Assembly (NCBI GenBank): GCA_003133505.1
Contig: PKXT01000172.1
Coordinates: forward strand, 1 to 5,131
DNA length: 5,131 nucleotides
Reading direction: 5' to 3'
From: Acidobacteriota bacterium
GTDB lineage: Bacteria > Acidobacteriota > Terriglobia > Acidiferrales > UBA7541
This document shows positions 1 through 5,131 of the stretch, piece after piece. The position numbers were made by a program, and so were the translations under genes. Under the pieces are notes generated by a model. It was not told the DNA's origin. It made no database searches and saw only the letters and a program-made list of their open reading frames with translations. Position 1 is the stretch's first letter. Every line of letters starts with the position of its first letter.

Positions 1-72
1 ACCACCGGCACAGTCCAGGTGGTTACGCCTAAGGGTACGCTTTCCAGCAACGTGCCTTTCCGCGTGCGGTAA
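1..72 (+). CDS. C-terminal tail of a protein ending in an IPT/TIG-like beta domain (5' partial)
   Basis: Frame 1 is open from the window edge to a TAA at 70-72, giving 23 residues that begin TGTVQVVTPKGT and end SNVPFRVR. The alternation of a 'TGTVQV-TP-G' strand, a turn, and 'SN-PF-V' immediately before the stop is typical of the last two strands of an IPT/TIG immunoglobulin-like domain. Such domains commonly close large secreted or surface proteins in Acidobacteriota. Only the tail is visible, so the function of the whole protein cannot be stated. The next gene starts 19 bp downstream on the same strand, so the two could be co-transcribed. Assignment to the IPT/TIG family rests on pattern resemblance over a short stretch. 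Confidence 0.6.
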   Translation, partial: TTGTVQVVTPKGTLSSNVPFRVR

Positions 73-91
73 GAGCTTCCGCCGAAGAAAC

Positions 92-901
92 ATGGCCGCA
101 ACGAATAGCTCCGCGCCTGTGCAACTCCACGATGACGTCCTAACCGTCATCGCCATAAGCCTCCTGGCTGCGATACTAGGCAATATCATCCATGAAGGGT
201 TGGGCCATGCCGCAACCGCTCTGCTCACAGGCACAAAATCCGGCGTTTTATCCACCGTCGCGTGGTCCAGCGACTTTGATACACGGCTGGTGTCCGCCAG
301 CGGCACGCTGGCGAACCTGACGGCTGCCCTAATCTTTTGGTATGTGCTGCGCTCCGCCACGCGCGCGTCGGTTCGGTGGCGCTTTTTTCTGCTCATCAGC
401 ATGGCCTTCAACCTGCTCGCCGGGACTGGGTATTTTTTCTTTTCCGGCGTCACCAATTTCGGGGACTGGGCAGCCGTGATTGCTGGGTCGCATCACCACG
501 GAATGTGGCGGGCAATCCTCATCATCGTCGGAATAGCCTCTTACTATGGGGCCATTTTGATTGTGGGCATCGGTCTGGTGAGCTACGTTGGAGTTCCACG
601 GAATGACACGCGCCGCCTTAGGACGCTCACCTTTGCCCCATACTTCTCAGCGGTGGTCCTGCTGTGTGCCGGTGGTTTCCTGAATCCGCTCGGAATTCAA
701 CTCGTCTGGCAATCCGCCTTGCCGGCCACGGCTGGCGCCGATTGCGGGCTTCTATGGCTGCGGTATTACATTCCCAGGGGAACGATTCCCGAGCGCCCGT
801 CGGAAGTCGTTGAAAGAAACCACGTGTGGATCACCATGGCTGCCGCCCTGTCGCTTGCTTTCATTTTCGTTCTGGGACGCGGCATTACCTTGCACCGCTA
901 G
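92..901 (+). CDS. Polytopic membrane protein with an HExxxH motif; putative membrane metallopeptidase-like protein
   Basis: This is a 269-residue protein with about six hydrophobic segments, near residues 16-32, 71-86, 97-118, 140-165, 180-203 and 246-262. The first segment runs directly into NIIHEGLGHA, placing His34, Glu35 and His39 at its end. This resembles the HExxH helix of M50 site-2-type proteases but has one extra residue between the histidines (HExxxH, a spacing known to bind zinc in M49 dipeptidyl peptidase III). Asn107 and the GDW at 124-126 follow in and after the third segment, so Asp125 is a plausible third ligand. A HHH cluster sits at 134-136. There is no PDZ domain and no clear M50 'LDG' motif. 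The ATG at 92 is the first in frame; the purine-rich GAAGAAA just upstream is a weak ribosome site. The gene lies 19 bp after the preceding stop. Zinc binding and proteolysis are inferred; it could equally be an uncharacterised membrane family. Confidence 0.75.
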   Translation: MAATNSSAPVQLHDDVLTVIAISLLAAILGNIIHEGLGHAATALLTGTKSGVLSTVAWSSDFDTRLVSASGTLANLTAALIFWYVLRSATRASVRWRFFLLISMAFNLLAGTGYFFFSGVTNFGDWAAVIAGSHHHGMWRAILIIVGIASYYGAILIVGIGLVSYVGVPRNDTRRLRTLTFAPYFSAVVLLCAGGFLNPLGIQLVWQSALPATAGADCGLLWLRYYIPRGTIPERPSEVVERNHVWITMAAALSLAFIFVLGRGITLHR

Positions 902-1017
902 ACATCGGCCCCGCGGCCAGCGCTTCCATTGGAATGCCCCAATCCGCGAATGCGTCGTCTATCAACCGAAACCTCATCGTAGAGGCAATTTATGGCATAT
1001 ATATTGATTATTCGTCG

Positions 1018-1035
1018 CCACAGCGATCACAGTGG
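1018..1035. promoter_or_regulatory. Imperfect 18 bp palindrome, possible regulator-binding site
   Basis: The sequence CCACAGCGATCACAGTGG reads as two 9 bp arms with no spacer, and 7 of 9 positions are complementary between the arms. It lies about 150 bp upstream of the chosen anmK start, at the edge of an AT-rich patch. Size and symmetry suit a site for a dimeric transcription factor, but no specific regulator can be named and a chance occurrence is possible. Confidence 0.22.
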
Positions 1036-1115
1036 TAAAGGTCTAAATCTATGCGGCTGACAAGACAAACATTTCCAATCGGCATGGATTGCAAATTCTC
1101 GCGGGCCACTTTTTG

Positions 1116-1124
1116 TGTTATGTT
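1116..1124 (+). promoter_or_regulatory. Weak extended -10-like element upstream of anmK
   Basis: TGT followed by TATGTT resembles an extended -10 (TGn plus four of six matches to TATAAT). No good -35 hexamer lies 16-18 bp upstream. If used, transcription would begin near 1131, leaving a leader of about 55 nt before the ATG at 1185. It is offered only as the best candidate in the gap. Confidence 0.15.
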
Positions 1125-1184
1125 CCATCGCCGCGCCAGAACACTGCCCGCGGATTTACGATGAAGCGAGCCGGCGGGATTGAC

Positions 1185-2516
1185 ATGCGAGTGCTGGGAC
1201 TAATGTCGGGAACCTCCGCTGACGGCGTGGATGTCGCGCTGGTTACCATTACCGAATCCACGTCTGGGCGGAAACCCTCCCACGGCCCCGCGCCTCTGAC
1301 AACAGCTCGCCACGCCGAACGCCGCATCCCCGCAACCACCGCGTTACATTCAACATTGCGCCGCGACGATACCGGCGCCACGCAGAAAACGCAATTGCGC
1401 GGCGCGCAAGAGGCGATCGCAAAAACAGTCCACGCGAACAATGCGGAAAATGCACAGCCGCAAATCGCCGTCCACGTTGAGCGCTTCATCACCATTCCCT
1501 ATCCCGCGGGCGTTCGCGAAAATATTTTGCGAATTGCGGAGGGAGCTGTGACCACCGCCGGCGAAATCAGCGAACTCAACTTTCAGCTGGGCGACATTTT
1601 CGGTAAATGCGCGCTCACCGCGCTGCGCCGCTTCCGTGTCGCGCCAACAGAAATAGATCTGATAGGCTCCCATGGCCAAACAATATTTCATCACGGCGCG
1701 GCGTCCACTCTTCAAATTGGCGAGCCTTCGATGATCGCCGCGCGTACGAGAATTTCCGTGGTCGCCGACTTTCGCCCCTCCGACATCGCCGCCGGAGGGC
1801 AGGGTGCTCCGCTCGTTCCATTCGCCGATTACTTGCTCCTGCGCTCGGAGGAAGTGGGCCGCATCGCGCTGAATCTTGGGGGCATCGCCAATGTCACCAT
1901 TATTCCCGCCGGCGCAACGCCACACGGCGTGATTGCGTTCGATACGGGGCCCGCCAATATTGTGATTGACGCGCTCGTACGCCATTTCACGCGGGGCAGA
2001 CAATCATTTGACGGCAACGCGGCCTTCGCCCGCCGCGGCCAAATACTTCCCGGCTTGCTTGAAATCATGCTGGCGCATCCTTATTTCGCCAAGCGCTCGC
2101 CGAAAACCGCCGGGCGCGAGCAGTTCGGTCACTCCTTCGTCGAGGAGGCTCTCGCGTGGGCGGCCGCGCAACGCGCGCGTTCACAGGACGTGGTCTTCAC
2201 CGCGACGCTCTTGACCGCCGTCTCCGTCGCCCAGGCGTTGGACCGAATGCATCTGAAGCGCGGCGCGGGATGGGAGATAATTGTCTCGGGAGGCGGCGCG
2301 CATAATCCACTCCTGATGGATCAACTTGCCGCGCTCCTGCCGGGTTTCCGTATAGTGCCTTCGGGCGCGATTGGCATCCCGGAAGACGCCAAGGAAGCAA
2401 TGGCGTTCGCGATCCTGGCCTATGAAGCGTGGCATGGCCGCCCCAACAATCTGCCCTCCGCCACGGGCGCGCGCCGGTCCGCCATCCTCGGAAAAATCGT
2501 TTATGCCCATCCCTAA
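1185..2516 (+). CDS. anmK: Anhydro-N-acetylmuramic acid kinase
   Basis: AnmK hydrolyses the 1,6-anhydro ring of anhydro-MurNAc and phosphorylates it with ATP, giving MurNAc-6-phosphate in cytoplasmic murein recycling. In the 443-residue product the family landmarks occur in order: LMSGTSADGVDVA (about 6-18, ATP site), PYPAGVREN (105-113), GSHGQT (161-166), DFRPSDIAAGGQGAPLVP (195-212), LNLGGIANVT (229-238), FDTGPAN (252-258), SGGGAHNPLL (368-377) and PEDAKEAMAFAILA (399-412). Asp253 in DTGP is the expected catalytic base. The C-terminus (NLPSATGA...ILGKI) matches the E. coli ending closely. The ATG at 1185 was chosen because the conserved core begins at once and GGCGGGA lies 5 nt upstream; the ATG at 1161 and a TTG at 1089 would add non-conserved residues. 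The protein is about 70 residues longer than E. coli AnmK (369), and the excess lies at residues 21-96. The 3' end overlaps the next gene. Confidence 0.95.
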   Translation: MRVLGLMSGTSADGVDVALVTITESTSGRKPSHGPAPLTTARHAERRIPATTALHSTLRRDDTGATQKTQLRGAQEAIAKTVHANNAENAQPQIAVHVERFITIPYPAGVRENILRIAEGAVTTAGEISELNFQLGDIFGKCALTALRRFRVAPTEIDLIGSHGQTIFHHGAASTLQIGEPSMIAARTRISVVADFRPSDIAAGGQGAPLVPFADYLLLRSEEVGRIALNLGGIANVTIIPAGATPHGVIAFDTGPANIVIDALVRHFTRGRQSFDGNAAFARRGQILPGLLEIMLAHPYFAKRSPKTAGREQFGHSFVEEALAWAAAQRARSQDVVFTATLLTAVSVAQALDRMHLKRGAGWEIIVSGGGAHNPLLMDQLAALLPGFRIVPSGAIGIPEDAKEAMAFAILAYEAWHGRPNNLPSATGARRSAILGKIVYAHP

Positions 2517-3003
2517 CCTGGCGATGCAAATCCGCACCGTCCCAGAGCGATTCGCCTTCTGGACGACCTCGCTTCAGTTCGTCATGCATCAACTCATCAG
2601 CGTTCTGGGCGTGGCGATAATTGCAAACCTAATTATCGGCTATTCTTTCGATTTACTTCGGCTCCTGGGTCATACCTATCGAATGGGTTACTCATATTGG
2701 CTATTGACGGGAATGCCTTTTTTCCCAGTGCAGGTGATCTGCGGGTTATGTCTTGGTTGGCAGCTCAGCCGTTGGCTCCGGCACCGCGCGATGCTTTGGG
2801 TGTGGGTGCTTCCCGCTCTCATGCTTTGTTACGGTGTATTCTTTCGAACGGATGTGCCGGCACGATTTCGCGAGATGTATCGGGTCGGATATACAGGGCC
2901 GGTCTTTGCCGCCGGGAGTTATTCGTTGGGTGCCCTGCTGGCGCGGAAGATGCTCGAAGAACCTTGTTCCTCGGCCACAGAGCAGACTACCAACCAGCCA
3001 TGA
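2503..3003 (+). CDS. Small four-helix membrane protein of unknown function
   Basis: This 166-residue protein is not one I recognise. Four hydrophobic segments are visible near residues 28-49, 65-86, 97-114 and 132-147, separated by short basic or polar loops (for example SRWLRHR at 89-95 and a charged RFREMYR loop before helix 4), with a soluble tail ending EQTTNQP. It is too short to be an Opp/Dpp-type permease and lacks a recognisable permease motif. The start at 2503 overlaps the end of anmK by 14 bp and has GGAAAA upstream; an ATG at 2524, 8 bp after the anmK stop, is an equally possible start giving 159 residues. The stop overlaps the next start as ATGA. Its sequence is noticeably poorer in GC than both neighbours (2641-2700 is about 42% GC, against about 72% at 2161-2220). 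Position suggests a membrane role linked to its neighbours, but that is inference. Confidence 0.75.
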   Translation: MPIPNLAMQIRTVPERFAFWTTSLQFVMHQLISVLGVAIIANLIIGYSFDLLRLLGHTYRMGYSYWLLTGMPFFPVQVICGLCLGWQLSRWLRHRAMLWVWVLPALMLCYGVFFRTDVPARFREMYRVGYTGPVFAAGSYSLGALLARKMLEEPCSSATEQTTNQP

Positions 3004-4655
3004 AATTTCAGAAGTTGTACTTTACATATGCTTGGAGCGCTGACTCAGTATTTGCAGCCATCACCGCGCCGATAGTCGTGCTGGCGATGGTGACGTCACT
3101 CGCGGCGTGTGGCACGCGTTCCGGCAGCAACGAAACCCAGAACGAACTCAGCGGCGATCCCGCGGGTACGATCACGTTCCTGATTGATGCGGCGCCCGCC
3201 AATCTCGACCCGCGTCTCGCCACCGACGCGCAATCGCAGCATCTCGATGGATTGCTCTTCAGCAGCCTCGTGGCCCTCGACGACCGAATGCAGGTCATTC
3301 CCGACCTGGCTGAACGCTGGGAGACACCCGATCCGCTAACTTACATTTTCCATTTGCGGCGCGGAGTGCGATTCCACGACGGCCGCGCGCTTACATCTGC
3401 CGACGTGAAATTCACCTTCGATTCAATCCTGGGGCGGGTTCCCGGCGAATCAATCGTTTCGCCGAAAGCCGGCGCGTTTGCCATGGTGGGATCGGTCACC
3501 GCCCCCGACGATGCGACGATATTATTCAAACTGCGCGAACCCAGCGCGTCCTTTGTGTGGAGCATGGCGCGGCCCGCGATTGGAATTGTTCCGGCGGGTG
3601 CGGGCGCGGACTTCGCCGATCATCCCGTCGGCACGGGACCATTCCGGTTTGTGCGTGCCCGCGCCGATGAGGAAATCGTCCTGGCGCGCAATACGGCCTA
3701 TTTCTCTGGCAACGGGCCCGGAAACGCGGAGGAAATTCATTTCCGCATCGTGCCCGACGCGACCAGCCGTGCGCTCGAATTGCAAAAAGGCAGCGCCGAC
3801 CTGCTGCTCAATTCGCTCACCCCCGACATGGTGGCCGCGCTTAAAAAAGACCCGCGTCTCGAAATTACCGAAGAGCCTGGTACCAGCGTGGCCTACCTCG
3901 CCATCAATTGCAGCGATCTGATCCTCCAACATCGCCAGGTGCGCCAGGCGCTGGCATACGCCACCGATCGCGAAACGCTGATTCGCTACCTGCTACGCGG
4001 CCAGGCTCGTCCCGCCGATGGATTACTGCCGACCGAAAATTGGGCTCACGACACCGGCATCAAAACCTACGCCTACGATCCCGCACGGGCCGAGCAGCTT
4101 CTCGACGCCGCGGGGTTTCCCCGCATGCCCATTAGTGCTAAGGGAGGCGCAAGCGGCAAAGACGGAATGCGTTTTACGCTCACGCTGAAAACCTCCACTG
4201 AGGAATCCGCGCGCTTGATTGGCGCGGCATTGCAGGATCAATGGAGGCGCGTGGGAATCGCGCTTGACCTGCGGCCGCTGGAATTTGCCACTTTCTACGC
4301 GGATATTACGCGGGGCGCATTTGGTCTGGCCTATTTGCGCTGGGTAGGCGCGAATAACGACCCCGACATTTACGATTATGTATTCAACTCGCGACACATC
4401 CCGCCCAATGGCGCGAACCGCGGGCGCTACGTCAACCCCGAAATGGACAAGCTCCTGGACGCGGAGCGAGTGGAAATGGATCCGCCGAAGCGTGTCCAAC
4501 TCCTATCGCAAATTCAGCGCGCCATTGCCGAAGACGAGCCTTACGTCATGCTTTGGTTCCCCGACAACATCGCCGTCAATCGCCGCCGCATCGGCAACGT
4601 TGACATTTCGCCCACCGGCGATTACGACTTCCTGACCGCAATCACCGTGCGCTAG
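3000..4655 (+). CDS. ABC-type solute-binding lipoprotein, SBP_bac_5 (Opp/Dpp/MppA) family
   Basis: This is a 551-residue extracytoplasmic substrate-binding lipoprotein. The N-terminus has a hydrophobic segment (about 17-36) ending in a lipobox, LAAC, with Cys37 as the expected lipidation site, then a polar linker. The mature part carries the family hallmarks: NLDPRLATDA (69-78), the signature AERW...YIFHLRRGVRFHDG...LTSADVKFTF (104-140), HPVGTGPFRF (208-217), the VRQALAYATDRE segment (314-325), and a C-terminal lobe with DPDIYDYVFNS (454-464) and NRGRYVNPEMDKLL (473-486). Length is normal for cluster C proteins. The start is the ATG of an ATGA overlap with the upstream stop, with no obvious Shine-Dalgarno, so translational coupling is likely. 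The frame is open back to 2697, but that extension would bury the signal peptide. Where DppA/OppA have the ligand-binding Asp (W-x-x-D), this protein has Ala451. No permease or ATPase is adjacent. The ligand is unknown; muropeptides are a context-based guess. Confidence 0.92.
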   Translation: MKFQKLYFTYAWSADSVFAAITAPIVVLAMVTSLAACGTRSGSNETQNELSGDPAGTITFLIDAAPANLDPRLATDAQSQHLDGLLFSSLVALDDRMQVIPDLAERWETPDPLTYIFHLRRGVRFHDGRALTSADVKFTFDSILGRVPGESIVSPKAGAFAMVGSVTAPDDATILFKLREPSASFVWSMARPAIGIVPAGAGADFADHPVGTGPFRFVRARADEEIVLARNTAYFSGNGPGNAEEIHFRIVPDATSRALELQKGSADLLLNSLTPDMVAALKKDPRLEITEEPGTSVAYLAINCSDLILQHRQVRQALAYATDRETLIRYLLRGQARPADGLLPTENWAHDTGIKTYAYDPARAEQLLDAAGFPRMPISAKGGASGKDGMRFTLTLKTSTEESARLIGAALQDQWRRVGIALDLRPLEFATFYADITRGAFGLAYLRWVGANNDPDIYDYVFNSRHIPPNGANRGRYVNPEMDKLLDAERVEMDPPKRVQLLSQIQRAIAEDEPYVMLWFPDNIAVNRRRIGNVDISPTGDYDFLTAITVR

Positions 4656-4658
4656 CAG

Positions 4659-4690
4659 GGAGCGCCGCTAACAACGTCGCGTGTCGCTCC
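4659..4690. terminator. Weak inverted repeat in the convergent gap, possible terminator
   Basis: GGAGCG (4659-4664) and CGCTCC (4685-4690) can pair as a 6 bp GC-rich stem with a 20 nt loop, starting 4 bp after the stop of the solute-binding protein gene. It lies in the 73 bp gap between convergent genes, where a bidirectional terminator would be expected. The long loop and the absence of a T-run on either side make it weak. Confidence 0.2.
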
Positions 4691-4728
4691 GCCTCCTAAC
4701 AGTTGTCCTTTCGGCCCGGCTGGCGCAT

Positions 4729-5131
4729 TCAGGGCTTGATCTCGAAAACGGTTCCGCAACCATAATTGCAGCTGCTGGACCCTCCATAGGTGGTGACGCC
4801 GTAAATGATTCCCGCTGCATTCCGGAGCAAGCCGACTGAGGGTCGTGCGCCATCCGTCTTGGAAAAACGGTGCAGTACGATCTCTTGGCCAGCCGTATCT
4901 AGCTCAAATACAGTTCCGCAGCCCGGGTAGTAAGTGTCAGTACACATTGGGTTGCCGCCAGTTCCGGTGGTGCCGTATAGATTGCCGGTCATATCACGGA
5001 TCACGGCAATGGGAAATGCCCCGTCTGTCCCGCCAGCGAACCTGTATAGAATGGTCTCCCTGCCGGTCCTGGTATTCAGCTTGAATACCGTTCCGCAGCC
5101 GGGCCCGGAGGCGCATGTGCCCGCGCCGCCG
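4729..5131 (-). CDS. Gloeo_Verruco-type (GloVer) tandem repeat protein, 5' partial
   Basis: The minus-strand frame is open from the right edge to a TGA at 4729-4731, giving 133 visible residues; the start and any signal peptide lie outside. The sequence is a tandem repeat of units reading GCGTVF-L-T--G-E-(I/V)L-(R)F--TDGA-P---(I/L)R---G--YG-T--GG, the pattern of the Gloeo_Verruco repeat (TIGR03803), found in large predicted exported proteins of Acidobacteriota, Verrucomicrobia and cyanobacteria. Its biochemical role is unknown and a beta-propeller-like fold is often assumed. GCGTVF occurs at visible residues 11-16, 70-75 and 124-129, so units are 59 and 54 residues long, and the protein ends just after the third copy (EIKP). 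Each GCG cysteine has a partner 4-8 residues earlier (Cys6/12, 63/71, 121/125), suggesting one disulfide per unit in an exported protein. Confidence 0.85.
   Translation of the reverse strand, partial: GGAGTCASGPGCGTVFKLNTRTGRETILYRFAGGTDGAFPIAVIRDMTGNLYGTTGTGGNPMCTDTYYPGCGTVFELDTAGQEIVLHRFSKTDGARPSVGLLRNAAGIIYGVTTYGGSSSCNYGCGTVFEIKP
4751..5097 (-). repeat. In-gene tandem repeat seen at DNA level
   Basis: The octamer GTTCCGCA (plus strand) recurs at 4751-4758, 4913-4920 and 5090-5097, spaced 162 and 177 bp, both multiples of three. It encodes the core of the repeated GCGTVF motif. Flanking bases have diverged more than the encoded residues, so these are old coding repeats rather than a recent duplication or mobile sequence. 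Confidence 0.7.

Larger units (their letters stand above)
902..1184. other. Intergenic region upstream of anmK
   Basis: These 283 bp separate the membrane protein gene from the anmK start. Open frames crossing it have no recognisable protein features. It holds a GC-rich stretch just after the stop (GGCC-CCGC-GGCC at about 908-919, with no following T-run, so not a convincing terminator), an AT-rich patch around 988-1012, an imperfect palindrome at 1018-1035, and a weak extended -10-like sequence at 1116-1124. It is the most likely place for the promoter of the downstream three-gene block. Confidence 0.5.

Noticed and set aside
1000..1005. TATATT as a -10 box
   Set aside because: No acceptable -35 hexamer lies 16-18 bp upstream, and such a match is expected by chance in the AT-rich patch.
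1089..1184. TTG start at 1089 (or ATG at 1161) for anmK
   Set aside because: Added residues are not like any AnmK N-terminus, the conserved core starts right after 1185, and a plausible ribosome site lies 5 nt before 1185. The ATG at 1161 is not fully excluded.
1350..2003. 217-residue minus-strand open frame opposite anmK
   Set aside because: It is antisense to strongly conserved AnmK motifs and lacks any recognisable motif; long antisense frames are common in GC-rich genes.
2697..2999. Open frame extending the solute-binding protein 101 residues upstream
   Set aside because: The extension overlaps the four-helix membrane gene in another frame, has no family resemblance, and would put the lipoprotein signal peptide in the middle of the protein. 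The ATG at 3000 gives a proper signal peptide and an ATGA junction.
3522..4499. Minus-strand open frames opposite the solute-binding protein gene (3522-3932 and 4023-4499)
   Set aside because: Their protein sequences look like low-information shadows of the coding strand, with no motif or ribosome site.
1..5131. CRISPR array, tRNA or rRNA gene, insertion sequence, phage or toxin-antitoxin genes
   Set aside because: No regularly spaced short repeats, RNA gene landmarks, transposase-like protein or terminal inverted repeats were seen; the only repeats are inside the GloVer coding region.

Overview
This 5.1 kb window reads as bacterial chromosome, mostly GC-rich, with tightly packed plus-strand genes. 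A TIG-like beta-domain tail at the left edge, Gloeo_Verruco-type repeats at the right edge, and an anmK gene together suggest an Acidobacteriota-like (or Verrucomicrobia-like) soil bacterium. That assignment is inferred from family content; no marker gene is present.

Layout. Positions 1-72 hold the last 23 codons of a plus-strand gene ending in an IPT/TIG-like strand pattern. Positions 92-901 encode a six-helix membrane protein with an HEGLGH (HExxxH) zinc-site-like motif in its first membrane segment. A 283 bp gap (902-1184) contains an imperfect 18 bp palindrome and an AT-rich patch, and it precedes a compact three-gene plus-strand block. The block consists of anmK (1185-2516, anhydro-N-acetylmuramic acid kinase, with an unusual internal insertion of about 70 residues), a four-helix membrane protein of unknown function (2503-3003, overlapping anmK), and an extracytoplasmic solute-binding lipoprotein of the SBP_bac_5 (Opp/Dpp) family (3000-4655, joined by an ATGA stop/start overlap). 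A 73 bp convergent gap separates this block from a minus-strand secreted-type repeat protein that runs off the right edge (4729-5131).

How the genes may work together. AnmK converts 1,6-anhydro-MurNAc, released from the organism's own peptidoglycan, into MurNAc-6-phosphate. The third gene is a family relative of MppA, the murein tripeptide-binding protein. The overlapping arrangement therefore suggests a cell-wall recycling or uptake unit in which sugar salvage and ligand capture are co-expressed, with the small membrane protein between them. No Opp/Dpp-type permease or ATPase is present. The solute-binding protein also has Ala where the aspartate that binds the peptide amino terminus is expected, so its ligand may not be an ordinary peptide. 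No tRNA, rRNA, CRISPR array, insertion sequence or phage gene was seen.
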